Of a stretch of DNA of 64,000 nucleotides, positions 56,633-64,000 are shown in pieces. This DNA is from Dyadobacter flavalbus (GTDB lineage Bacteria; Bacteroidota; Bacteroidia; Cytophagales; Spirosomataceae). Positions within the stretch are counted from its first letter, which is position 1, and each line of letters starts with the position of its first letter. The position numbers and the translations under genes were made by a program. The notes under the pieces are model-generated. The model did not search any database and had not been told where the DNA came from. It saw nothing but the letters and a program-made list of their open reading frames with translations. The stretch spans positions 36,486 to 100,485 of the forward strand of contig NZ_VBSN01000023.1 in the NCBI RefSeq assembly GCF_006149045.1. The letters run 5' to 3'.

Positions 56633-57070
56633 TTACCCGATGTACTTTTCGCGTATCTGAAACAGAATCCAGAATCCGAGCACACCGCTTACAAGTGCCA
56701 CGAAAATGTTCAGCTGCACGATATTGCTGACCAATCCGACCAGCAATGCATAATAAAGCAGGTTCCATCCTGATCGTTTACGTGCTCTCAACGGTGAAAA
56801 TGCCATGAGATACATAATCAGCACAAAAGCCCCGAGTGCAATATTAAGATAAAAACTGACTCCGAATGCTGTTGAAACACTGCCCATTCCCGAAACGGCC
56901 CCCATAATCCCGAATGCGGTAAACAATCCCATAAGCCCCAGAACGGACAGGATCAGAATGAAATAAGGCCCGTACTGAACTACAAATTCCTTGACCTGTT
57001 CTGAAAACGGAGGGAATTTTTGTAAAAAGACAGGTTCCAGTTCTCGCTCCAAAGGTAATTTTGATTCCAT
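56633..57070 (-). CDS. Hypothetical membrane protein, 145 aa
   Basis: Family not recognised. A charged N-terminus (~1-28, LPLERELEPVFLQKFPPF) precedes four transmembrane helices at about 32-58, 65-88, 98-118 and 120-138. The second contains a Gly-rich GIMGAVSGMGS stretch. Such short four-helix proteins are common conserved hypotheticals in Cytophagales. It has its own terminator and lies 150 bases after the next unknown gene on the same strand. Confidence 0.75.
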   Translation of the reverse strand: MESKLPLERELEPVFLQKFPPFSEQVKEFVVQYGPYFILILSVLGLMGLFTAFGIMGAVSGMGSVSTAFGVSFYLNIALGAFVLIMYLMAFSPLRARKRSGWNLLYYALLVGLVSNIVQLNIFVALVSGVLGFWILFQIREKYIG

Positions 57071-57220
57071 ATCGGGATGTTTACGTAAATCAGTTAATGT
57101 TCAATAAATCTAATTCAATTTTCTCAAACCGCTCGGAATGTTACGCAAACATACCTTTTTCATTTAGCTGCCGGCAGGCTCTTATTTATATCCGGTAACC
57201 TGTTGTGAGCTGAACAGCAC

Positions 57221-57625
57221 TCAGTCTTCCGGATAAGGGACAAACACAAACCCGGAGAAATCGCCGATTAACGCAAAAAGGCAGCAGAACTCGTCCGCAT
57301 TCTTGTAATTTTCCTGAAACAGCAGAACCGATTCTTCTCCGATCAGCTTGCGCTCAACAAATTCCTGCATGTAAGAAGCGCGGTACGTGTAATTATTGGC
57401 AAGTTCCGTAGCATCGATCAGCAGAACGCCCAGTTCCAGTTCATTGTTGGTCACCACAAAAATCGGATTGTCGGAAAAACCCCGTTTCCTGATCTGGTAA
57501 GAAGCTTCTTTAAGCTGATCGGCAACTTTTATAAAATCTTCGGATATATAACCCATCAGTTTCTGATTCAATTCCGGAGAATTGGCATCATCCATCAGGG
57601 CATTTTCATTGCTGTTGTTGATCAT
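57221..57625 (-). CDS. Hypothetical cytoplasmic protein, 134 aa
   Basis: Family not recognised. Soluble, acidic, no signal peptide or membrane segment. An N-terminal Asn/Glu-rich region leads to a compact domain from about residue 25 with mixed helix and strand (FIKVADQLKEASYQIRKRG, PIFVVTNNELELGVLLID, ESVLLFQENYKNADEFCCLF, GFVFVPYPED). Two adjacent cysteines (DEFCCLF) lie near 112. It begins just after the repeat-rich gap that follows ald. Confidence 0.72.
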   Translation of the reverse strand: MINNSNENALMDDANSPELNQKLMGYISEDFIKVADQLKEASYQIRKRGFSDNPIFVVTNNELELGVLLIDATELANNYTYRASYMQEFVERKLIGEESVLLFQENYKNADEFCCLFALIGDFSGFVFVPYPED

Positions 57626-57780
57626 GGTTTTTGGCGGTTGGCTTTTGGCTCTTTGTGAAATGTAAGATGTTAGATGTAAAAAGCTAGCTGTTCTTTTTGG
57701 CTTTTAGCCTTTAGCTATCGGCTTTTAGCTTTCATGTTAACCGAATGCTGAAAGCCGATCCGCTAACAGCCAAAAGCTTT
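57626..57780. repeat. Repeat-rich, foldable gap after ald
   Basis: This 155-base spacer carries several near-copies of ggcttttrgct: at about 57638, 57690 and 57719. It also has inverted partners (tgaaagccgat near 57750 opposite atcggcttttagctttca; agccaaaagctttttac near 57765 opposite gtaaaaagct near 57677). It can fold into nested hairpins and may serve as the ald terminator. Similar short GCTTTT-type repeats occur in other Bacteroidota intergenic regions. Confidence 0.6.
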
Positions 57781-59007
57781 TTACATTCTCGCAGCCAGCA
57801 GCAGCGTCAGGTCTTTGTAACGCATGTTGAAGCTTCTGGCGATGTGCGAATTGGTTAACGTTCCTTTATGACAGTAAACACCTTTCATAAACCATTTGTT
57901 TGCATAAATCATTTCTTCAATTCCGCCGATTGTACCCGTCTGGAGTAAAAAAGGCAGAAAAACGTTGCTTAATGCCGTACTCGCCGTATGTGCTACGCGC
58001 GAAGGAATATTGGGCACACAGTAATGAATAATGTCATTATATTTAAAAGTCGGGTTTTTGTGCGTCGTCATGCGCGAAGTTTCAAACGATCCGCCCTGGT
58101 CAATGCTGACGTCGATAATCACCGAACCGGGCTTCATCTGGGAAACCATTTCTTTGGTTACGACCAGCGGACTGGCCCCGTTTTCTGCACGCATGGTCCC
58201 AATCACCACATCGGCACGCGCAATGGCTTCGCCTAGTGTATCGGAATCTATAATGGAAGTATAAAGATTCTGCCCGATCGAGTATTTCAGCCTTTGCAAA
58301 CGGTAAATATGTTTATCAAACACCTTGACATCCGCTCCAACGCTGATTGCTGCGCGTGTGGCATATTCGGCAACCGTTCCTGCCCCGATGATAACGATTT
58401 TGGTCGGCGGCACGCCGGTTATTCCGCCCAGGATAATGCCTCTTCCGCCATTCGGGGTTGACAGATATTCTGCGGCAATGAGCAGCACGGTACTTCCGGC
58501 AATTTCGCCCATCGCACGTATGATCGGCTTTCCTCCTACTTTATCTTCAATCAGTTCATAACTGATGCCGGTGATTTTAAGCTCGTTCAGTTTTTCAAAA
58601 TACCTTTTCTGAAGAACCGGAAGGTTCAGGACGGAAATCAGTGTGGTTCCGGGTCTGATGTACTCAAATTCTTCATCGACCAGAGGCTCCACCTTTAGTA
58701 TGACATTGGCCTGATAAACTTCCTTGGCACTTTGCACGATTCTGGCTCCGGCTTCACTGTATTCGTGATCCGATAGATTGGCGCCTTTCCCCGCATCCTT
58801 TTCAACCCATACCTCATGTCCGTTCCTGACCAGTATTCCGACAGCGTCCGGCGTAAGCGCAATCCTGTTTTCCTGCAATGAAACTTCTTTCGGCAATCCG
58901 ATATGCAACGAGTTTTGATCTTTCCGAACAGCCATTAAAGATTCTTGCGGATACAGCACGGACTGTTTAGCTAGCTCTTCAAAACCGGTTATCTGAGGTT
59001 GTGCCAT
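57781..59007 (-). CDS. ald: Alanine dehydrogenase, 408 aa
   Basis: Interconverts L-alanine and pyruvate with NAD in the cytoplasm; it belongs to the AlaDH/PNT family. After a ~30-residue N-terminal extension come IGLPKEVSLQENRIALTP with the substrate-binding region, ILKVEPLVDEEF near 105, the Rossmann loop IVIIGAGTVAEYATRAA near 205, and the C-terminal NIPSRVAHTASTALSN with the conserved His. The length of 408, versus about 371 for Bacillus Ald, is usual in Bacteroidota. A transhydrogenase alpha subunit is the alternative, but no beta subunit follows. tsaE lies 47 bases upstream on the same strand. Confidence 0.92.
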   Translation of the reverse strand: MAQPQITGFEELAKQSVLYPQESLMAVRKDQNSLHIGLPKEVSLQENRIALTPDAVGILVRNGHEVWVEKDAGKGANLSDHEYSEAGARIVQSAKEVYQANVILKVEPLVDEEFEYIRPGTTLISVLNLPVLQKRYFEKLNELKITGISYELIEDKVGGKPIIRAMGEIAGSTVLLIAAEYLSTPNGGRGIILGGITGVPPTKIVIIGAGTVAEYATRAAISVGADVKVFDKHIYRLQRLKYSIGQNLYTSIIDSDTLGEAIARADVVIGTMRAENGASPLVVTKEMVSQMKPGSVIIDVSIDQGGSFETSRMTTHKNPTFKYNDIIHYCVPNIPSRVAHTASTALSNVFLPFLLQTGTIGGIEEMIYANKWFMKGVYCHKGTLTNSHIARSFNMRYKDLTLLLAARM

Positions 59008-59054
59008 TTACTACCAAAAAAATGAAAGTGAAAAATTACTGATTATATAACCGC

Positions 59055-59486
59055 TTATATCCTGTTTATTTCCAATATTCTCATGCCACTTTCGTCTGCC
59101 TGCAGATTAAGCAGCATATACTTTTCAGGCCACAGGTTTTCAATTTTGCCCGGCCATTCCACAAAGCAGAAGCAACCCGAATCGAAATACTCTTCTATGC
59201 CCATATCCAGCGCTTCGGTCTCATCTTTAATCCTGTAAAAATCAAAATGATACACGCAGCCGTTTTGTGCTTCGTATTCGTTTACAAGCGAAAAAGTAGG
59301 GCTTTGAACATGGGATATTACACCCAGCTGCCTGCAAATTGCTTTGATCAGCGTGGTTTTACCGGCACCCATATGGCCTTCAAACAGCCAGACCGGCGTA
59401 TCGTTACCCGTTTGCAGGAGTTTAGCCGAGACTGCTGCCAATTCCTCCTCATCCCTGAAATATATTGTGGCAGGCTGTTCAATCAT
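59055..59486 (-). CDS. tsaE: tRNA threonylcarbamoyladenosine biosynthesis ATPase TsaE, 143 aa
   Basis: ATPase needed for the universal t6A37 modification of tRNAs reading ANN codons, working with TsaB, TsaC and TsaD. Walker A is GHMGAGKTTLIKA, followed by SPTFSLVNEY and YHFDFYR (the Walker B-like Asp), then DMGIEEYFDSG and CFVEWPGK. ATG 59486 (MIEQPATI) is chosen; a start five codons upstream is possible. An exact TAnnTTTG box (59491-59498 on the minus strand) is very close to the start, which would imply an almost leaderless transcript. Confidence 0.94.
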   Translation of the reverse strand: MIEQPATIYFRDEEELAAVSAKLLQTGNDTPVWLFEGHMGAGKTTLIKAICRQLGVISHVQSPTFSLVNEYEAQNGCVYHFDFYRIKDETEALDMGIEEYFDSGCFCFVEWPGKIENLWPEKYMLLNLQADESGMRILEINRI

Positions 59487-59581
59487 ATTACAAAAATACA
59501 CAATTTGGAAAAATACATTGCATTTTTATCATGGGCCGAAGTACGGCACCGGACTTCCGCTGGAAACTTTTTACATTTTCC

Positions 59582-59616
59582 GGAATTATTATTTTGACAG
59601 CTTCCCGAATAATTCC
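59582..59616 (+). promoter_or_regulatory. Inverted repeat upstream of the sugar isomerase-like gene, candidate operator
   Basis: Perfect 9-bp arms ggaattatt (59582-59590) and aataattcc (59608-59616) separated by 17 bases, in the 229-base divergent gap between tsaE and the isomerase-like gene. A dimeric regulator could bind here. There is no T-run, so it is unlikely to be a terminator. Confidence 0.4.
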
Positions 59617-59715
59617 TGAAATCATTTGACTTTACGCCGGTAAAAAACTGTCCGCACGATCTTATGATTCTAAAAATTTACTGAAATATTAAAGCCAAAA
59701 AATGGCGAATATAAT

Positions 59716-60669
59716 ATGTCCACACCCATATCACGCCGTGACTTTCTTGTTCATACCGCCTTGGCCGGCGCCGTAATCCCCGCAATGGCCAGCGAAGTTT
59801 TTTCCGGAAAAACGAAAACCGCAGCAGAACCTCTTAAGATCAATATTTTTTCAAAACACCTGCAGTTTCTGAACTATACGGATATGTGCGCGGCGGCAAA
59901 GGAAATCGGGTTTGACGGAATTGATCTTACGGTCCGCCCAAAAGGACATGTTGTTCCGGAAAATGTAGAAACGGATCTGCCCAAAGCCGTGGACGCCATG
60001 AAAAAAGCGGGCTTTACGCCTTCCATGTTCTGTACGGCTGTGGAAGATGCGAACAATGCGGTTGATAAAAAACTGCTGGAAACGGCTGCAAAGCTGGGCT
60101 TCAGATATTACAGGATGAACTGGTACAAATACAATGACCAGAAAACAATTCCGCAGCTTCTTGATGAATACAGGAACAAAATGGCAGGGCTGAGCAAGCT
60201 GAATGACAAACTTGGCCTCATTGGCTGCTATCAGAACCATGCGGGCAGAATGGTGGGTGCATCCATGTTTGAAATCTGGGAAATTCTTCAGAAAGCAAAT
60301 CCCGGAAACATGGGTGCGCAGTATGATATACGCCACGCCACGCTGGAAGGCGGACTTTCCTGGCAAACCGGCTTTAACCTGATCCGGCCAAACATCAAAA
60401 CCATTGTGTTAAAAGATTTTATGTGGGAAAAAACCAATGGAAAATGGGCGCCTAAAAGCGTTCCGCTTGGCGAAGGAATGGTGGATTTCAAGACTTACTT
60501 CAAATTGCTGAAAGACACAAAAACCGAAGTGCCGGTCTGTTTGCATCTGGAATATCCGCTGGGCGGCGCAGATCAGGGTGCGGATAAAATTACGGTGGAC
60601 GAAAAAGTTGTATTTGACGCAATGAAAAGGGATTTGCAAAGAGCGAAAGAACTCTGGCAGGAAGCATGA
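59716..60669 (+). CDS. Tat-exported sugar phosphate isomerase/epimerase-like TIM-barrel protein, 317 aa
   Basis: A xylose-isomerase-like TIM barrel (AP endonuclease 2 superfamily) carrying a twin-arginine signal: SRRDFLVHTALAGA at residues ~6-19. It is therefore folded in the cytoplasm and exported, as fits a metal-containing periplasmic enzyme. Barrel motifs: DGIDLTVRPKGHVVPEN near 75, a YYRMNWYKY segment near 130, CYQNHAGRMVGAS near 170 (metal ligands), AQYDIRHATLEGG near 200 and HLEYPLGGADQG near 275. Substrate unknown; keto-sugar or inositol-type isomerisation is likely. It overlaps the PQQ dehydrogenase gene by ATGA. Confidence 0.88.
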   Translation: MSTPISRRDFLVHTALAGAVIPAMASEVFSGKTKTAAEPLKINIFSKHLQFLNYTDMCAAAKEIGFDGIDLTVRPKGHVVPENVETDLPKAVDAMKKAGFTPSMFCTAVEDANNAVDKKLLETAAKLGFRYYRMNWYKYNDQKTIPQLLDEYRNKMAGLSKLNDKLGLIGCYQNHAGRMVGASMFEIWEILQKANPGNMGAQYDIRHATLEGGLSWQTGFNLIRPNIKTIVLKDFMWEKTNGKWAPKSVPLGEGMVDFKTYFKLLKDTKTEVPVCLHLEYPLGGADQGADKITVDEKVVFDAMKRDLQRAKELWQEA

Positions 60670-62744
60670 TCAGACTGATCCTGATTTTGACGGGCATTGC
60701 ACTTGCATCTTTTCTGCTCGATACAGACTGGCCCGAATACAACGGCGACGGAGCGAGGAGCCATTATTCTACATTAAATCAGATCAATGCGGATAATGTA
60801 AATCAGCTTAAAGTAGCCTGGACTTATGCTTCCGGCGGAGCGGACACAATCCGGAACCGCAGCCAGATACAAAGTAATCCGATCATTATTGACGGCGTTC
60901 TTTATGCTGTTTCGGCAGCTACGCAGGCTTTTGCCGTCAATGCGGAAACCGGGAAGGAAATCTGGAAATCAAATGTCCCGGATGTCGGCGGAACCATAAG
61001 CCGCGGCGTGACTTACTGGGCGGATAAACAAAACAAACGCATTTTCTTCGGTGCAGGTCAATGGCTTTATGCACTGAATGCCGAAACCGGATTGCCAATC
61101 CGTTCTTTCGGGGAAAACGGCAGGATCAATCTTAAAAGCGGCATTGAACGGCCGGGAGCGGATGATTTTGTTACTTCCAACACGCCGAATACAATCTATA
61201 AAAACCTGATCATTGTCGGGACGCGTGTTGCCGAATCCGAAACTGCCCTTCTGGGCGATGTAAGGGCTTATCATGTACTTACCGGAAAACTTGCATGGAC
61301 TTTCAAAACGATTCCGGACAAAGGCGAATCCGGTTCTGAAACCTGGCTTGTGCAGCTTGCAAGAAAAAAATTCGGCGGGGCAAATGCATGGGCAGGAATG
61401 GCAATCGACAGAAAAAGAGGCATCGTTTACGTTCCGACCGGTTCTGCTGCTTACGATTTTTACGGCGGCAACAGGCCGGGAAATAATTTGTTTGCCAATT
61501 GTCTGCTTGCATTGGACGCTGCAACAGGTAGGCGTTTATGGCATTTTCAGTTTGTTCATCATGACATCTGGGACCGTGATCTTCCGGCACCGCCGAATCT
61601 GGTTACAGTAACGCACAACGGAAAGCGCATCGATGCCGTTGCACAGATTACCAAACAAGGTTATATCTTTATTTTTGACCGGGTTACAGGAAAACCGCTT
61701 TTTCCGATAAAGGAAGTTTCTTTCTCTTCGGATGCCATTTCTGGTGAAAAACTGAGTGCAACCCAGCCTGTTCCGGAGTTGCCCGTTCCGTTCACACGCC
61801 AGCATTTTAATGTAAAAGACCTTAATTCTTTTGTTGCCGGCCGTGATTCTGTTGAAAAACTGCTGCTTCATGCGCGCACCGGACAGGCTTACATTCCTGT
61901 AACATCACAGATGACCATTTTTTATCCCGGTACAGACGGCGGTGCACAATGGGGCGGTGCTGCTACCGATCCGGACGGCATCATGTACGTGCCGGCAAAA
62001 GAAATTCCGGTTTATACTTCTTTGATTAAGAAAGATTTAAAAGCAAGCAATCAGCGCATAACCGGAGCCGGTTTATATCAAAGGAACTGCGCTTCCTGCC
62101 ACGGCGCAGACAGAACCGGAAACCATGACGGATCGTATCCTTCTCTGGCCGGCATTGATAAAAGGCTTACAACTTCACAGATTCATTCCATTCTTGAAAA
62201 AGGCAAAGGAATGATGCCTTCGTTTTCACACATTTCCAAGGCTGAAAAAGATGCAATTGTTGATTTTTTATATAACCGGAATTTAAAAGAATCAATCGCA
62301 GCCACAAACACATCGCAGGTTCCCTATCAGCATACAGGTTACAATCGCTGGTATGATAAAAACGGCTATCCGGTAAGCCAGCCGCCATGGGGAACGCTTA
62401 CCGCCGTTGACCTGAACACGGGAAAACACCGCTGGCAGGTGCCGCTGGGCGAATACAAGGAATTGACTGAAAAGGGCATTCCTCCAACCGGAACGGATAA
62501 TTACGGCGGGCCGCTGGTTACTGCAGGCGGATTGATATTTATAGCCGCAAGCCGCGACGAACAGTTCAGGGCAATTGACAAACGCACCGGAAAAACAATC
62601 TGGAAAGCCAAACTGCCAGCCGCCGGATATGCCTCGCCGAGTACTTATTCCGTGAATGGCAAACAATTTGTCGTCATTGCCTGCGGCGGCGGAAAGCTCA
62701 ATACAAAGTCAGGAGATCAATTTGTTGCTTTTGCATTGCCTTGA
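60666..62744 (+). CDS. PQQ-dependent dehydrogenase with internal cytochrome c domain, 692 aa
   Basis: A periplasmic quinoprotein dehydrogenase, probably oxidising a sugar or alcohol. An N-terminal signal or anchor (~1-18) precedes an eight-bladed propeller: DWPEYNGDGARSHYS near 22, WTYASGG, GRLWHFQFVHHDIWDRDLPAPP near 290 (the tryptophan-docking signature). A class I cytochrome c sits inside the propeller at ~465-545 (CASCH near 478, Met ligand in GMMPSF near 520). The final blades follow it (GYPVSQPPWGTL, GIPPTGTDNYGGPLVTAGG), so the chain returns to complete the propeller. Electrons presumably pass PQQ to heme to the respiratory chain. It overlaps the isomerase-like gene by ATGA. Confidence 0.92.
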   Translation: MIRLILILTGIALASFLLDTDWPEYNGDGARSHYSTLNQINADNVNQLKVAWTYASGGADTIRNRSQIQSNPIIIDGVLYAVSAATQAFAVNAETGKEIWKSNVPDVGGTISRGVTYWADKQNKRIFFGAGQWLYALNAETGLPIRSFGENGRINLKSGIERPGADDFVTSNTPNTIYKNLIIVGTRVAESETALLGDVRAYHVLTGKLAWTFKTIPDKGESGSETWLVQLARKKFGGANAWAGMAIDRKRGIVYVPTGSAAYDFYGGNRPGNNLFANCLLALDAATGRRLWHFQFVHHDIWDRDLPAPPNLVTVTHNGKRIDAVAQITKQGYIFIFDRVTGKPLFPIKEVSFSSDAISGEKLSATQPVPELPVPFTRQHFNVKDLNSFVAGRDSVEKLLLHARTGQAYIPVTSQMTIFYPGTDGGAQWGGAATDPDGIMYVPAKEIPVYTSLIKKDLKASNQRITGAGLYQRNCASCHGADRTGNHDGSYPSLAGIDKRLTTSQIHSILEKGKGMMPSFSHISKAEKDAIVDFLYNRNLKESIAATNTSQVPYQHTGYNRWYDKNGYPVSQPPWGTLTAVDLNTGKHRWQVPLGEYKELTEKGIPPTGTDNYGGPLVTAGGLIFIAASRDEQFRAIDKRTGKTIWKAKLPAAGYASPSTYSVNGKQFVVIACGGGKLNTKSGDQFVAFALP

Positions 62745-62749
62745 TGTTA

Positions 62750-62780
62750 CTTGCCAGTTTGCAGTCAAAAGTTACCTTTG
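62750..62780 (+). promoter_or_regulatory. Bacteroidota-type promoter for the Gfo/Idh/MocA gene
   Basis: CTTG (three of four to TTTG), exactly 19 bases, then TACCTTTG, an exact TAnnTTTG box. Predicted transcription begins about 62787, some 16 bases before ATG 62803. The oxidoreductase can therefore be expressed apart from the isomerase/PQQ pair. Confidence 0.55.
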
Positions 62781-62802
62781 TGAAAAGTCTAAATTCAATC
62801 GT

Positions 62803-63840
62803 ATGTCTTCAAGAATTCTCAATGTCGGGTTAATTGGTTTCGGTTTGTCCGGACGTTATTTCCATTCTCCATTTTTAAGTACGAACCCCGGATTCAAAAT
62901 CAAAACGGTGGTTGAAAGAAGCAAGAACGAAGCGCAGGAATTTGATCCGTCCATCGGCAACGCAAGATCCGTCGATGAACTTTTGAGCGACGAAGAAATA
63001 GACGTTGTATTCATATGTACGCCCAATGACACGCATTTTCCATATGCCATGGATGCGCTTGAAAACGGAAAGCATGTCGTTATCGAAAAACCTTTTGCTG
63101 CAACCGAAGACAAAGCCAGACAACTTGTAGCACTGGCCGAAGAAAAAGGACTGATCCTGACCGCATACCAGAACCGCCGCTGGGATTCTGATTTTCTTAC
63201 GGTTAAAAAACTGATTGCTGAAAACAAGCTGGGCGATATCATTGAGTACGAATGCCATTATGACCGCTTCCGGCCCGTGGTTCCGACTGAATCCTGGAAA
63301 GAGAAAAGCGTTCCCGTAGGCGGAAACCTTTATAACCTCGGCCCGCATCTTATTGATCAGGCTCTTGTGCTTTTCGGTGAGCCGCAGACGGTTACTGCAG
63401 AAATCCGTACCGTAAGGCCAAACAGTGAAATCGACGATTACTTTGATGTACGGCTCGGCTATGCAGATAAAATGGTCATTATCAAGTCAAGCCTGCTGGT
63501 TTATGAAAATTTTCTTCGCTATAACCTGCACGGCACAAAAGGTTCATTCATCAAAGGCGGACTGGACCCGCAGGAAGAAACACTCCGCCAGAATATTTTA
63601 CCTACAACCCAACCCTGGGGCGTAGAGCCTGAAAACCGCTGGGGACGGCTGTTCAGTGAAGAATATACAGGAATTATCAAAAGTGAAGCCGGCGATTATG
63701 CTCCGTTTTATCAGAACGTTTACGATGCGATTGTCAACGGAGCCGAACTTGCCGTGAAACCGGAAGAAATTATCCGCACGACCCGCGTTATTGACCTTGC
63801 CTTCGAGAGCAGCAGAGAAAAGAAAGTAATGAATTATTAA
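62803..63840 (+). CDS. Gfo/Idh/MocA-family NAD(P)-dependent oxidoreductase, 345 aa
   Basis: A cytoplasmic sugar or inositol dehydrogenase-type enzyme. ATG 62803 (MSSRILNVGLIGFG) is chosen because it starts right before the Rossmann fold and just after a good promoter; the longer upstream frame overlaps the PQQ gene. The dinucleotide loop GLIGFGLSGRYFHSP is at residues ~8-22, VFICTPNDTHFPYAMDAL near 70, and VVIEKPFA near 95 with the conserved Lys. A YNLGPHLIDQ segment near 180 holds the catalytic-type His. Substrate unknown. Together with the preceding exported enzymes it suggests a sugar oxidation route. An IS3-family element begins about 37 bases past its stop. Confidence 0.93.
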   Translation: MSSRILNVGLIGFGLSGRYFHSPFLSTNPGFKIKTVVERSKNEAQEFDPSIGNARSVDELLSDEEIDVVFICTPNDTHFPYAMDALENGKHVVIEKPFAATEDKARQLVALAEEKGLILTAYQNRRWDSDFLTVKKLIAENKLGDIIEYECHYDRFRPVVPTESWKEKSVPVGGNLYNLGPHLIDQALVLFGEPQTVTAEIRTVRPNSEIDDYFDVRLGYADKMVIIKSSLLVYENFLRYNLHGTKGSFIKGGLDPQEETLRQNILPTTQPWGVEPENRWGRLFSEEYTGIIKSEAGDYAPFYQNVYDAIVNGAELAVKPEEIIRTTRVIDLAFESSREKKVMNY

Positions 63841-63876
63841 GTATTTTTTCCCAAAAAAAGGCAGCCCTGAATTTTA

Positions 63877-64000
63877 GACTGCACCCCAAAAGTTGGACGA
63901 GTTTAAGAATTAACGATTAGTGTGATGAGCTCGGTATTGTACCGGGCTCATTCCATTTAAATTAAGCCTGATCCTGTCTTTGTTGTAGTAGTTGATATAA
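63877..64000 (-). mobile_element. IS3-family insertion sequence, 3' end (truncated by the window edge)
   Basis: The terminal inverted repeat is visible as gactgcaccccaaaagttg from 63877, close to ends of IS3-group elements. Next to it is the end of the transposase reading outward on the minus strand. The other end, the direct repeat of the target and any orfA lie outside the window. The exact boundary is uncertain by a few bases (63876-63881). Confidence 0.85.
63910..64000 (-). CDS. IS3-family transposase (OrfB, DDE integrase core), C-terminal fragment
   Basis: The last 29 residues before the stop read INYYNKDRIRLNLNGMSPVQ then YRAHH. This is the characteristic end of IS3-family OrfB, in which the final acidic helix is followed by YN..RI...L.G.SP..YR. 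The rest of the gene runs off the right edge, so catalytic residues are not seen. Confidence 0.88.
   Translation of the reverse strand, partial: YINYYNKDRIRLNLNGMSPVQYRAHHTNR

Noticed and set aside
57781..59007. NAD(P) transhydrogenase alpha subunit as an alternative for ald
   Set aside because: No membrane-domain or beta-subunit gene is adjacent, and the N-terminal and C-terminal motifs match alanine dehydrogenase.

Overview
The window looks like chromosomal DNA from a member of the Bacteroidota, most likely a Cytophagales relative of the Dyadobacter/Spirosoma type. The support is a SusC/SusD pair, a secreted protease with a type IX secretion sorting domain, a fused MurF-alanine racemase, Bacteroidota-type promoter boxes (TAnnTTTG), and DUF2723, DUF2911 and PVC-type heme proteins. 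The genus is a guess. I found no rRNA, tRNA or CRISPR array.

Positions 1 to 25600 are mainly housekeeping. They hold the end of aroA, a lipoprotein and a subtilisin-like T9SS cargo protease, a NUDIX hydrolase, a DUF2911 protein, a minus-strand TRIC channel/thyA/OsmC group, and a plus-strand run of pterin dehydratase, rsmI, a DUF4105 protein, an inositol-monophosphatase-family protein, a YfiT-type DinB protein and a small FeoB-associated Cys-rich protein. Then come acs, a THUMP-like methyltransferase, an ArsC/Spx-like protein, a dicarboxylate symporter, a universal stress protein with corA, murF-alr, ppk1 and gyrB.

Positions 25790 to 45792 are the accessory heart of the window, all on the minus strand. 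In transcription order: SusC, SusD, a hairpin, two large paralogous FG-GAP/VCBS plus ASPIC/UnbV proteins, a vanadium-haloperoxidase-like protein with its vanadate/phosphate motifs intact, a small outer-membrane protein, a ThuA protein and a 1056-residue fusion (SGNH-like, beta-propeller, helical repeat, cytochrome c). No glycoside hydrolase or polysaccharide lyase is present, so this is not an ordinary polysaccharide-utilisation locus. It is the best candidate here for an undescribed envelope uptake and oxidation system.

Positions 46158 to 59486 return to housekeeping: a DUF1761-like membrane protein, queG, grpE-dnaJ, a secreted endonuclease/exonuclease/phosphatase-family protein, a large DUF2723 membrane protein, an ABC-2 exporter pair, two unknown proteins, ald and tsaE. 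Positions 59716 to 63840 form a second small redox set: a Tat-exported sugar isomerase-like protein, a PQQ dehydrogenase with a cytochrome c domain inside its propeller, and a Gfo/Idh/MocA oxidoreductase. The window ends inside an IS3-family element that seems to have landed in the terminator of that last gene.
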